From positions 124,001-188,000 of the forward strand of contig CAYQQQ010000005.1 in the NCBI GenBank assembly GCA_964420125.1: a stretch of DNA of 64,000 nucleotides, written 5' to 3'. The position numbers and the translations under genes were made by a program. Under the pieces are notes generated by a model. That model was not told the origin of the DNA. It saw nothing but the letters and a program-made list of their open reading frames with translations, and ran no database searches. Each line of letters begins with the position of its first letter. Position 1 is the stretch's first letter. Positions 50,779 to 58,414 of the stretch are shown piece by piece. Source of the stretch: CAYQQQ01 sp964420125 (GTDB taxonomy: Bacteria; Actinomycetota; Acidimicrobiia; Acidimicrobiales; Microtrichaceae).

Positions 50779-52228
50779 GCGTGGGTTCGGTGCCCGCCGG
50801 GAGGTTGATGGTCTTGAGCTCCAGGTAGGCGCCGAGGCCCTCGGGGCCCAGTTCGCGGCCGAGGCCGCTGTTCTTGAACCCCCCGAAGGGCGCGCTCCAC
50901 TCCATGGCGAAGCCGTTGACCGTGTAGGTGCCCGTGCGAACCCGTCGGGCGAGGTCGATGCCCGCCTCGACGTCGGAGGTCCACACCGAGCCGGACAGCC
51001 CGTAGTCGCTGTCGTTGGCGATGCGCACGGCATCCTCGGCATCGTCGTAGGCGATGACGGCCACGACCGGACCGAAGATCTCCTCCTGGGCGACGCGCAT
51101 CGAGTTGTCGACATCGGCGAACACCGTGGGCTCCACGAACCACCCTCGGTCGATCCCGGCCGGCCGGCCACCGCCGACGGTCACCCGGGCCCCCTCGTCG
51201 CGGCCGATCTGCAGGTAGCCCTCGACCCGCTCGCGCTGGCGTTCGGCCACGAGCGGACCCACGTCGACGGAGAAGTCGGCGGGGTCGCCGACGGTCAGGG
51301 CGCCGACGGCCTCGGTGAGCGCATCGACGGCCTCGTCGTAGCGGGAGCGGGGAGCCAGGATGCGGGTCTGGGCGACGCACGCCTGGCCGTTGTTCATCAT
51401 CGAGTACGGCAGGAGGCCCTCGACCGCACCGGCCAGATCGACGTCCTCCATGAGGATCGCTGCGGACTTGCCGCCCAGCTCGAGCGTGCAGCGACGCACC
51501 CTCTCGCCGCACAGGGCGCCGATCCGTCGACCGGCAGCGGTGGAGCCGGTGAAGGCCACCTTGTCGACCCCGGGGTGGGTCACGAGGTACTCGCCGACCT
51601 CCCGCCCTGCGGGCACGACGTTCAGCACACCCGCGGGCACGCCGGCCTCCACGGCCAGCTCGGCCAGCACGAAGGCGTCGAGGGGGGTCTCCGGTGCCGG
51701 CTTGAGCACCATCGTGGAGCCCGACGCCAGAACGGGCGCGAGCTTCAACATGGTGGTGAACAGGGGGACGTTCCACGGCACGATCCCCGCGACCACGCCC
51801 ACCGGCTCCTTGCGCACCAGGGCCGGACCCAGCATCCCCGGGCGCACGTCCTCGAAGGGGAAGGTCCGGGTGAGGCCGGCGAAGTAGTCGAGGACCATGG
51901 CCGAGGCCCCGACCTGGCCGAAGTGCGAGAACAGGATGGGGGAGCCGTTCTCCTCGGTGATGAGGTTGGCCAGCTCCTCGGCCCGCTCGTTGATCAGGTC
52001 GTGGAGCCGTGACATCACGCCGGCCCGCTCGCCGGCGCGCATCGTCGCCCACGGCCCCTCGACCAGCGCGGCGCGGGCAGCCTCGACCGCGCGATCCATG
52101 TCGGCCTCGGTGCCCTCGGGAGCGGAGCCCATGACCTCCTCGGTAGCCGGGTTGACCACCTCGATCACACCGGTGCCGGCCGGTTGCACCCACTCGCCAC
52201 CGATGTGGAGCCGATCGAAGCTGCGCAT
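50768..52228 (-). CDS. Aldehyde dehydrogenase (NAD(P)+)
   Basis: A 486-residue ALDH-superfamily enzyme. Motifs: the oxyanion Asn in VPWNVP, VLKPAPETP, the nucleotide-binding GSTAAGRRIG, the general base Glu in TLELGGKSA and the nucleophile Cys in NNGQACVAQTR, then EEIFGPVVAVI. Length and motifs are standard; the aldehyde is unknown. ATG 52228 has AAGGGGGA upstream. The divergent LLM monooxygenase shares a 23-bp palindrome in the intergenic space, so the two may be co-regulated in degradation of a hydrophobic or alcohol substrate. Confidence 0.95.
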   Translation of the reverse strand: MRSFDRLHIGGEWVQPAGTGVIEVVNPATEEVMGSAPEGTEADMDRAVEAARAALVEGPWATMRAGERAGVMSRLHDLINERAEELANLITEENGSPILFSHFGQVGASAMVLDYFAGLTRTFPFEDVRPGMLGPALVRKEPVGVVAGIVPWNVPLFTTMLKLAPVLASGSTMVLKPAPETPLDAFVLAELAVEAGVPAGVLNVVPAGREVGEYLVTHPGVDKVAFTGSTAAGRRIGALCGERVRRCTLELGGKSAAILMEDVDLAGAVEGLLPYSMMNNGQACVAQTRILAPRSRYDEAVDALTEAVGALTVGDPADFSVDVGPLVAERQRERVEGYLQIGRDEGARVTVGGGRPAGIDRGWFVEPTVFADVDNSMRVAQEEIFGPVVAVIAYDDAEDAVRIANDSDYGLSGSVWTSDVEAGIDLARRVRTGTYTVNGFAMEWSAPFGGFKNSGLGRELGPEGLGAYLELKTINLPAGTEPTLKF

Positions 52229-52283
52229 GGGTCCCCCTTGGGTTGCCGGGCCCGCAGTGTGCGGGCCGGAACGGCGCCCAACT

Positions 52284-52306
52284 CTACCTGACGACCCGTC
52301 AGGTAG
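52284..52306. promoter_or_regulatory. 23-bp perfect palindrome, TetR-type operator
   Basis: CTACCTGACG-ACC-CGTCAGGTAG: 10-bp perfect arms around a 3-bp centre, between the divergent aldehyde dehydrogenase and LLM genes. Length and symmetry match TetR-family operators of actinobacteria. No TetR gene is adjacent (the only one in the window is at 3234-3878, with a different operator), so the regulator is encoded elsewhere. Confidence 0.75.
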
Positions 52307-52380
52307 GCCATGGGACGTGGCAGGGGTCACCTCTCGTCGACGCAGCACGGTTCTGCCGCCGCGGCAGGGGGTTCAACGGC

Positions 52381-52386
52381 CATGAT
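52381..52386 (+). promoter_or_regulatory. -10-like box (CATGAT) of the LLM monooxygenase gene
   Basis: CATGAT (4 of 6 matches) followed by 6 bases and ATG 52393, the leaderless spacing. Weaker than the other examples. Confidence 0.35.
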
Positions 52387-52392
52387 GCGCAC

Positions 52393-53310
52393 ATGCGCAT
52401 CGGGATCAACGGCTCCAACCTCATCGCCCTCGGCAGCCCTGCCGAGCAGATCGTGGCCCACGCGGCTGCGGCGGAGGCCGACGGCTTCGCCACCTGGTGG
52501 GCGGCGCAGCTGGCCGTACCCGATGCGCTCACGCTGTTCGGCGCCATCGGGGCTGCGACCTCGAGCATCGAGCTGGGCACTGCGGTGGTGGCGATCTGGA
52601 CCCGTCACCCGCTCATGCTGGCCTCCCAGGCCCTCACCACTTCGGAGCTCTGCGGCGGCCGCGTGGTGCTGGGCATCGGCCTGGCCCACAAGGCCACGGT
52701 GGAGCGCGGCCTGCGGATCCCCTTCGAGCATCCGGCTGCCCAGATGGACGAGTACCTGTCGGTGCTGCTGCCGGCGCTGCAGGAGCGGTCGGTGCGCTCC
52801 GAGGGCCGCTGGTGGTCCGCGGCGGTCGACAACCTCGGGGGCCCCGCTGGGGTTCCGACTCCCTCGGTCATGCTGGCTGCCATGGGACCCCGGATGCTCG
52901 AGCTGTGCGGTTCGCGCACCGACGGCACCATCTTGTGGCTGGCCGGCCCCCGCACCATCGCCGAGCACCAGCGCCCCACCCTGGTCGCTGCCGCCGAGCG
53001 GGCGGGACGGGGCGAGCCCCGCATCGTGGCCAGCGTGCCGGTGTGCGTCACCGAACGCCCCGAGCAGGTCAGGGAGGCTGTCACCGGCATCCTCGGCGGC
53101 TACGGCGAGCTGCCGTCCTACCGGCAGGTGATGGACATGGAGGGGGCGGCTGGACCGGCTGACGTGTCGCTGATCGGCGACGAGGCGACCGTGCGAAGGG
53201 GGATCGAGCGCTTCGCCGAGGCGGGCACCACCGACTTCTCCGCCCTGGAGTTCACCCTCGGCGACGACGAGGTCGTGGCCACCCGGTCGCTGCTGCGCTC
53301 GATGTGCTGA
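52393..53310 (+). CDS. LLM-class (luciferase-like) monooxygenase/reductase, probably F420-dependent
   Basis: A 305-residue TIM-barrel protein of the bacterial luciferase superfamily. Typical segments: MRIGINGSN start, AEADGFATWWAAQL, IELGTAVVAIWTRHPLMLASQA and GGRVVLGIGLAH, matching the F420-dependent group more than FMN luciferases. The cofactor and substrate are inferred from family resemblance. The ATG at 52393 gives the conserved N-terminus. It is divergent from the aldehyde dehydrogenase, sharing the operator at 52284-52306. Confidence 0.88.
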   Translation: MRIGINGSNLIALGSPAEQIVAHAAAAEADGFATWWAAQLAVPDALTLFGAIGAATSSIELGTAVVAIWTRHPLMLASQALTTSELCGGRVVLGIGLAHKATVERGLRIPFEHPAAQMDEYLSVLLPALQERSVRSEGRWWSAAVDNLGGPAGVPTPSVMLAAMGPRMLELCGSRTDGTILWLAGPRTIAEHQRPTLVAAAERAGRGEPRIVASVPVCVTERPEQVREAVTGILGGYGELPSYRQVMDMEGAAGPADVSLIGDEATVRRGIERFAEAGTTDFSALEFTLGDDEVVATRSLLRSMC

Positions 53311-53334
53311 CGCCCCCTGTGAGCACGGCCGAGC

Positions 53335-54453
53335 TCACCCCTGTCGGGGCTGCCGGCTGGCGGCTCGGTGGCGGGCGCGCTGGTTCGCGAGGCGCTGCTG
53401 GTCGCGCCGGCGCTGCTCGCTTCCCTGCTCCACCGCCTCGATCTCCGCCACGAGCTCGTGCCACATCTCCAACCGATCACCTCCGAGCGCGCCTGCGCCG
53501 ACCGCTTCGGTGACCCCGCACCCCGGCTCGTGGCGGTGGGTGCAGTCCTCGAACCGGCACTCCTGGGCGAAGGGCGACAGGTCGGCGAAGGCGGCCTCCA
53601 GGCCGTCGTCCGCGTGCCACAGGCCCACCCCCCGGATACCCGGCGTGTCGATCAGCCAGCGGTCCTCGGCGAGCGCCAGCATCTGCCCGGCGGTGGTGGT
53701 GTGACGCCCCCGCTGGTCGGCCTCCCGGACCTCGGCGGTCAACTGCACCGGATGACCGGCGAGCGCGTTGGCCAGCGTCGACTTGCCGGCACCCGACGCT
53801 CCCAACAGCACGGCGACGCTCCCCGTCGGCAGGTGGGGGAGCAGCTCGGAGAGCTCGACGTGGTCCTGGGTGCCCACCGAGCTGACGCATGCCACCGGTG
53901 CACCCGGCGCCCATCTCTCGGCCTCCGCTCGTTGCCGCTCGCGATCCTGGGCATCGACCCGGTCGACCTTGGTGAGCACCACGACCGGCTGGGCCCGGCT
54001 CTCCCAGGCCAGCACCATCTCCCGGGCGAGCCGCGCCAGGTTCACGCCGGCATCGAGGGCCTGCAGCACCAGCACGAGATCCATGTTGGCGGCGACCGCC
54101 TTGGTGGTGGCCGCCACCTCGTCCCGCCCGGCTCCCGGCGCCCGCCGTTCGAACACGGTGCGGCGGGGGAGGATCTCCTCGATCCGACCGGCACGGGCGT
54201 CCAGTGCGCACACGTCGCCCACCACCACCCGGCGCACCGCCTTGGCGGCCACCACGAGGTGCTCGTCACCGGGTCGAGCCGAGACCGTGATGCCCCCCTT
54301 GTCGATGCGCACCACCCGAACCGGCGACCGAGTTGGCAGCGTCGTGTCGCGGGCATCCCAGACCGCCTGCCACCGGTCGTCCCAGGCGGGTGGTGCATCG
54401 GCGCCGGTGACGGCTGACGACGTGACGGGCGACGGGTCGTGTGGGCGTTCCAT
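53335..54453 (-). CDS. rsgA: Ribosome small-subunit-dependent GTPase RsgA
   Basis: A 372-residue circularly permuted GTPase: G4 (VLTKVDRVD) precedes G1 (LGASGAGKSTLAN) and G3 (DTPGIRG), with G2-like RGRHTTT between. An N-terminal OB fold covers about residues 25-100, and the C-terminal Zn-binding knuckle CRFEDCTHRHEPGC is complete. It acts in 30S subunit maturation. The ATG at 54453 is chosen; a longer in-frame reading to 54525 would enter the inverted repeat. Confidence 0.96.
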   Translation of the reverse strand: MERPHDPSPVTSSAVTGADAPPAWDDRWQAVWDARDTTLPTRSPVRVVRIDKGGITVSARPGDEHLVVAAKAVRRVVVGDVCALDARAGRIEEILPRRTVFERRAPGAGRDEVAATTKAVAANMDLVLVLQALDAGVNLARLAREMVLAWESRAQPVVVLTKVDRVDAQDRERQRAEAERWAPGAPVACVSSVGTQDHVELSELLPHLPTGSVAVLLGASGAGKSTLANALAGHPVQLTAEVREADQRGRHTTTAGQMLALAEDRWLIDTPGIRGVGLWHADDGLEAAFADLSPFAQECRFEDCTHRHEPGCGVTEAVGAGALGGDRLEMWHELVAEIEAVEQGSEQRRRDQQRLANQRARHRAASRQPRQG

Positions 54454-54504
54454 GTGCCGCACCAGTGTGCACCCGCCACGCGTGTCCCCGCTCGCCCCGA
54501 ACGG

Positions 54505-54552
54505 CAACTGGCAGGTGTGGACCACACCGGCGCAGCTGACGCCTGCCAGTTG
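54505..54552. repeat. Inverted repeat CAACTGGCAGG...CCTGCCAGTTG, copy 2
   Basis: 11-bp perfect arms at 54505-54515 and 54542-54552 with a 26-nt loop, between the divergent rsgA and ppx genes and 24 bp upstream of the ppx -10 box. The central 8 bases of each arm match copy 1 at 26941-26984. Confidence 0.6.
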
Positions 54553-54575
54553 ACGGGTGGGGGACGACCCGACCG

Positions 54576-54581
54576 TAGAGT
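54576..54581 (+). promoter_or_regulatory. -10 box (TAGAGT) of ppx, leaderless type
   Basis: TAGAGT, 6 bases, then GTG 54588. Close match to TATAAT (4 of 6). Confidence 0.55.
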
Positions 54582-54587
54582 TGGTCC

Positions 54588-56192
54588 GTGCACCCCAGCC
54601 TCCCGACGACCCTGGTGCCCGGCGAGGTGCCCGAGGCGCTGGCCGCCATCGACATCGGCACGAACTCGGTGCACATGGTCGTCGCCAGGGTGGTGGGCAA
54701 CGACCGATTCGAGGTGCTGACCCGCCACAAGGAGATGGTCCGCCTCGGCTCCGGTGAGGGCGAGATGAAGGAGCTCGCGCCCGACGCCATCGACCGGGGG
54801 GTCGAGGCGCTGCGACGGTGCCGAGCGATCGCCGATGGCCTGGGGGCGCAGCTGTACGCCGTTGCCACCTCCGCGGTGCGCGAGGCCCGCAACGCCGCAG
54901 GGTTCCTCCACCGGGCCCGAAGCGAGGCCGGGGTGGAGGTCAACGTCATCTCCGGGGTGGAAGAGGCCCGGCTCATCCAGCTCGGGGTGCTGCAGGCCCT
55001 CGCCGTGTTCGACCAGCGCCTGCTCCTGGTGGACGTGGGCGGTGGCAGCACGGAGATCCTCTACGGCAAGGGCAGCGACGTGCACTACGCCCGCTCGGTG
55101 AAGCTCGGCTCGCTGCGCATGACCCGGAGGTTCTTCCCCGACGGCGAGGTCCGCGGCGACGCCGTGGCGCGGTGCCGCCGGTTCGTGAGGGCTCGGATGG
55201 CGCCGGTGGCCCACGACGCCGCGGCCCTCGGCTTCGACGTGGCCGTCGCCTCGTCCGGCACCGCCGAGACCCTGGCCTCCATGGCGCTGGCCCGCGAAGG
55301 GGTGGAGGCGCCCTCGTCGCTCAACGGCGTGGTGCTCACCCGCAAGGCGCTGGGCAGGGTGGTCGGCGACCTGGCCGCCGCCACCACCACCGACGAGCGC
55401 CGGCGGCTTCCTGGCATGGATCCGGCACGCGCCGACATCCTCCTCGGTGGCGCGTTGGTGCTGGAGCAGACCTGTGAGGCGCTGGGAGTCGACGAGCTCG
55501 TGATCTCCACCGCGGCCCTTCGTGAAGGGGTGCTGCTCGATGCCCTCACCAGAGTGAGAGGTGGGGCGCTCCACCACCTCTCGGACCTCCGGCGGGCATC
55601 GGTGCTCCACCTCCTCGAGGCATGTGACGACGACCCCGACCACGCCGTCCAGAGCGCCCGTCTGGCGCTCCAGCTGTTCGATCTGCTGGGACCGGCGCTC
55701 GACCTGGACGACGTCGACCGCGAGCTGCTGGAGGCCGCTGCACTCCTGTCCAACGTGGGGCTGTTCGTCTCGCACAGCGCGCACCACAAGCACAGCTACT
55801 ACGTGATCAGGAACTCCGAGCACCTCAGCGGGTTCACCGACGCGGAGACGGAGTTGATCGCCCAGGTGGCCCGCTACCACCGCAAGAGCGCCCCGTCGGA
55901 GGCCAAGCACCCTGAGTTCGCAGCTCTCGACGACGAGGATCGTCGCCGGGTGCGGGCCATGGCCGGCCTGCTGCGCGTCGCCATCGCCATGGACCGCAAC
56001 CACGACGCCTCGGTGGCGGAGGTGTCGGCCCGCGTCGATCCGTCGCAACTGGTCCTGCAGATGCAGCCAGTGGAGGGGCGCGACCTGGAGCTGGAGCAGT
56101 ACAGCGCTGGCGAACGCACGGCGCTGCTGGCCCAGATGCTCGGCCGCGACGTGGTCGTCGAGGCGAGCGACGACGGGGTCCGCTCGGCGTGA
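54588..56192 (+). CDS. ppx: Ppx/GppA family phosphatase (exopolyphosphatase) with C-terminal HD-like domain
   Basis: A 534-residue protein. The N-terminal half is an ASKHA-fold Ppx/GppA domain: AIDIGTNSVHMVV (phosphate 1), ATSAVREARN, VISGVEEARLIQLG, LLVDVGGGSTEI (phosphate 2) and VASSGTAETLAS. The C-terminal part (about 320-500) is an HD-type helical domain with SNVGLFVSHSAHHKHSYY. This is the long form of polyphosphatase/pppGpp phosphohydrolase. GTG start. Confidence 0.93.
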   Translation: MHPSLPTTLVPGEVPEALAAIDIGTNSVHMVVARVVGNDRFEVLTRHKEMVRLGSGEGEMKELAPDAIDRGVEALRRCRAIADGLGAQLYAVATSAVREARNAAGFLHRARSEAGVEVNVISGVEEARLIQLGVLQALAVFDQRLLLVDVGGGSTEILYGKGSDVHYARSVKLGSLRMTRRFFPDGEVRGDAVARCRRFVRARMAPVAHDAAALGFDVAVASSGTAETLASMALAREGVEAPSSLNGVVLTRKALGRVVGDLAAATTTDERRRLPGMDPARADILLGGALVLEQTCEALGVDELVISTAALREGVLLDALTRVRGGALHHLSDLRRASVLHLLEACDDDPDHAVQSARLALQLFDLLGPALDLDDVDRELLEAAALLSNVGLFVSHSAHHKHSYYVIRNSEHLSGFTDAETELIAQVARYHRKSAPSEAKHPEFAALDDEDRRRVRAMAGLLRVAIAMDRNHDASVAEVSARVDPSQLVLQMQPVEGRDLELEQYSAGERTALLAQMLGRDVVVEASDDGVRSA

Positions 56193-56214
56193 GGTGGAGC
56201 GGTCGGCCTCGCTC

Positions 56215-56595
56215 TCAGGCAGCGTCGCGATCGGCGATGCGCTGGAGCAGCTCGACCATCTTCTCCTCGTTCGACATCTCCTCTGCGGGCTTGTCGCGCC
56301 GCTCGGAGAGCTTGTTCATGGGCACCACGATGAGGAAGTAGATGGCCGCAGCGGTGAGCACGAAGGTGATGAGCGTCGACACCACCGTGCCCCAGACGAT
56401 CACCGCCCCACCGATCGTGACGGCCTTGCCGGCCAGGTCGTCGACCTGCCCGGGCAGGATCGCTCCCACGATCGGATTGATCACTCCCTCGACGACCGAT
56501 GTGATCACCGCGCCGAAGGCGGCGCCGAGCACGACGCCGACGGCCAGGTCGACGGCGTTGCCCCGAGCGACGAACTCCTTGAACCCCTTCAGCAT
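56215..56595 (-). CDS. mscL: Large-conductance mechanosensitive channel
   Basis: A 126-residue protein with the MscL layout: cytosolic N-terminal helix MLKGFKEFVARGNAVDLAVGVVLGAAFG running into TM1, a periplasmic loop, TM2 (FVLTAAAIYFLIVVPMNKL) and an acidic C-terminal bundle. Homopentamer that opens under membrane tension. AGGAGG lies 8 bases before the ATG. Confidence 0.96.
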   Translation of the reverse strand: MLKGFKEFVARGNAVDLAVGVVLGAAFGAVITSVVEGVINPIVGAILPGQVDDLAGKAVTIGGAVIVWGTVVSTLITFVLTAAAIYFLIVVPMNKLSERRDKPAEEMSNEEKMVELLQRIADRDAA

Positions 56596-56648
56596 GGCGG
56601 TGCCTCCTCGATCGCAGACGGCACAACCTACTCCGGGTGATGCGACCG

Positions 56649-57119
56649 CTACTCGACGTGCACGACCTCGACGGTCAACTCCCCGTTGGGTGCGGCGTAG
56701 GTGACGACGTCACCGGCGACCTTGCCCAGCAGCTGCTCGCCGAGGGGTGAGCTGGGGGAGACCACGTGCAGGTCGTCGTGGCGCTCCTCGATGGAGCCCA
56801 CCAGGAACTTCTCCACCTCGTCGGGGTCGTCGCCCTCGTAGCGCAGGTGCACGACGCTGCCGACCACCACCTCGTGGGAGTCGCCGCCTTCCAGGATGAC
56901 CGCGTTCTCGAGGATGCCGGCGATCTTGGCGATGCGGGCCTCCATCTTGGCCTTCTCCTCCTTGGCGGCGTGGTACTCGGCGTTCTCCTTCAGGTCGCCG
57001 TGCTCACGGGCCCGTTCGATGCGGTCGGCCAGATCGATGCGGCCGTGGGTGCGCAGCTCCTCGATCTCGGCGACGAGGCGGTCGTGGGCGGCCTGGGAGA
57101 GCTCGTGTGGGTTCGCCAT
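56649..57119 (-). CDS. greA: Transcription elongation factor GreA
   Basis: A 156-residue GreA: N-terminal coiled coil with the acidic tip region (ARE-HGDLKENAEYHAAKEEK) that stimulates RNA polymerase transcript cleavage, and a C-terminal FKBP-like domain (SPLGEQLLGKVAGDVVTYAAPNGELTVEV). The ATG at 57119 follows a TACATT -10 box by 8 bases. Confidence 0.97.
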   Translation of the reverse strand: MANPHELSQAAHDRLVAEIEELRTHGRIDLADRIERAREHGDLKENAEYHAAKEEKAKMEARIAKIAGILENAVILEGGDSHEVVVGSVVHLRYEGDDPDEVEKFLVGSIEERHDDLHVVSPSSPLGEQLLGKVAGDVVTYAAPNGELTVEVVHVE

Positions 57120-57127
57120 GGCGACCC

Positions 57128-57133
57128 AATGTA
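57128..57133 (-). promoter_or_regulatory. -10 box (TACATT) of greA
   Basis: Minus-strand TACATT, 8 bases, then ATG 57119. Leaderless or with a one- to two-base leader. Confidence 0.45.
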
Positions 57134-57217
57134 GGTCGTGGACCGCCACGAGCTGATGTGGCGGCAGCTGGTGGTGCCGTGGTCGATTCGGCGTGCACCT
57201 CGTGGGTGGGGACGGGG

Positions 57218-57223
57218 TAGACT
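57218..57223 (+). promoter_or_regulatory. -10 box (TAGACT) of the leuB leader
   Basis: TAGACT, 7 bases, then the leader peptide ATG at 57231. No convincing -35 hexamer is seen. Confidence 0.5.
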
Positions 57224-57230
57224 GATCGCC

Positions 57231-57281
57231 ATGGTTCGCCACTCCAGCGCACCCGTTCGACCGGTAGTGATCATTTCGTAG
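57231..57281 (+). CDS. Val/Ile-containing leader peptide of leuB-ilvE-cimA (attenuator)
   Basis: A 16-codon frame reads MVRHSSAPVRPVVIIS, then TAG. The Val-Val-Ile-Ile run (GTA GTG ATC ATT) lies just before the stop and includes codons uncommon in this GC-rich genome. A hairpin starts at the stop codon and a textbook intrinsic terminator follows 28 bp later, ahead of leuB (ATG 57373). The arrangement is that of a ribosome-mediated attenuator responding to charged tRNA-Ile/Val. Confidence 0.8.
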   Translation: MVRHSSAPVRPVVIIS

Positions 57282-57306
57282 CGCGCGTCTGTCCGACGTG
57301 CGCGCT
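57280..57306 (+). promoter_or_regulatory. Leader hairpin overlapping the leuB leader-peptide stop
   Basis: AGCGCGC (57280-57286) pairs with GCGCGCT (57300-57306), and GTC/GAC extend the stem inside. A ribosome stalled on the Val/Ile codons or at the stop would cover its left arm, the geometry expected of a pause/anti-antiterminator hairpin. Confidence 0.6.
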
Positions 57307-57308
57307 CC

Positions 57309-57335
57309 ACCGTCCCACCGGGGCGGTTTTCTTTT
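57309..57335 (+). terminator. Intrinsic terminator of the leuB attenuator
   Basis: An 8-bp stem ACCGTCCC/GGGGCGGT (one G-T pair) with a 3-nt ACC loop, followed directly by TTTTCTTTT (57327-57335). This is the clearest intrinsic terminator in the window and lies 38 bp before leuB. Confidence 0.85.
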
Positions 57336-57372
57336 GTCCCGACAGCCCGACGACCACCGAGGTACCCACCCC

Positions 57373-58368
57373 ATGACCCACAGGATCGGCGTGATCGGCG
57401 GCGACGGCATCGGCCCCGAGGTCCTGGCCGAGGCCCTCAAGGTCATCGACGCCACCGGTGTGGCCTACGAGCGCACCGACTACGACCTCGGGGCTCACCG
57501 CTACCTCGCCGACGGCACGGTGCTGCCCGACGAGGTCCTGGAGGAGTGGCGTGGCCTGGATGCGCTCCTGTTGGGAGCGGTGGGCGATCCGGCCCCCGGG
57601 GTGGCGGCGCCGGCGGGGCTGGTGGAGCGCGGCATCCTGCTGCGGATGCGCTTCGAGCTCGACCAGTACATCAACCTCCGCCCGTTCCGCCTTCCCCCGA
57701 AGGCCGACATGGAGGTGATCCGGGAGAACACCGAGGGCGCGTATGCCGGCGAGGGCGGGTTCCTGCGCAAGGGGACCCCCCACGAGATCGCCACCCAGGG
57801 CTCGGTCAACACGCGCATGGGCGTGGAGCGCTGCGTGCGCTTCGCCTTCGAGCGGGCGACGCGCACCGAGCGCCGTCAGCTCCACCTCGTCCACAAGAAG
57901 AACGTGCTGACCTTCGCCGGCGACCTGTGGCAGCGCACCTTCGACGAGGTGGCTCTGGAGTACCCGGAGGTGACCACCGGCTACGACCACATCGACGCAG
58001 CGTGCATCCACTTCGTGGAGCGCCCGGAGCGCTACGACGTGATCGTGACCGACAACCTCTTCGGCGACATCCTCACCGACCTCGGCGGCGCTGTGGCGGG
58101 TGGGGTGGGCTTCGCTGCCTCGGCAAACCTCAACCCCGACCGCACGGGGCCGTCGATGTTCGAACCGGTGCACGGCACGGCCCCGGACATCGCCGGCACC
58201 GGCACCGCCAACCCCCTCGCCGCGATCATCTCGGCGGGGCTGATGCTGGAGTTCCTCGGCGAGCTCGACGCGGCCGCAGCCGTGGCCAAGGCGTGCACCG
58301 AGCCGGAGCGCTACCGGGGCACGACCACAGAGATCGGTGACGCCGTGGCGGCGGCGGTCACCGGCTGA
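57373..58368 (+). CDS. leuB: 3-isopropylmalate dehydrogenase
   Basis: A 331-residue decarboxylating dehydrogenase. Landmarks: GVIGGDGIGPEV at the N-terminus, RENTEGAYAGEG, the catalytic Lys/Tyr region LVHKKNVL, VTDNLFGDILTDLGG and the NAD site PVHGTAPDIAGTGTANPLA. It oxidises 3-isopropylmalate, and in the citramalate route 3-methylmalate. It is first in leuB-ilvE-cimA, downstream of the attenuator. Confidence 0.96.
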   Translation: MTHRIGVIGGDGIGPEVLAEALKVIDATGVAYERTDYDLGAHRYLADGTVLPDEVLEEWRGLDALLLGAVGDPAPGVAAPAGLVERGILLRMRFELDQYINLRPFRLPPKADMEVIRENTEGAYAGEGGFLRKGTPHEIATQGSVNTRMGVERCVRFAFERATRTERRQLHLVHKKNVLTFAGDLWQRTFDEVALEYPEVTTGYDHIDAACIHFVERPERYDVIVTDNLFGDILTDLGGAVAGGVGFAASANLNPDRTGPSMFEPVHGTAPDIAGTGTANPLAAIISAGLMLEFLGELDAAAAVAKACTEPERYRGTTTEIGDAVAAAVTG

Positions 58369-58414
58369 CACCACGACGATCAGATCACGACCACGAACGC
58401 CGGGAAGGACGACC

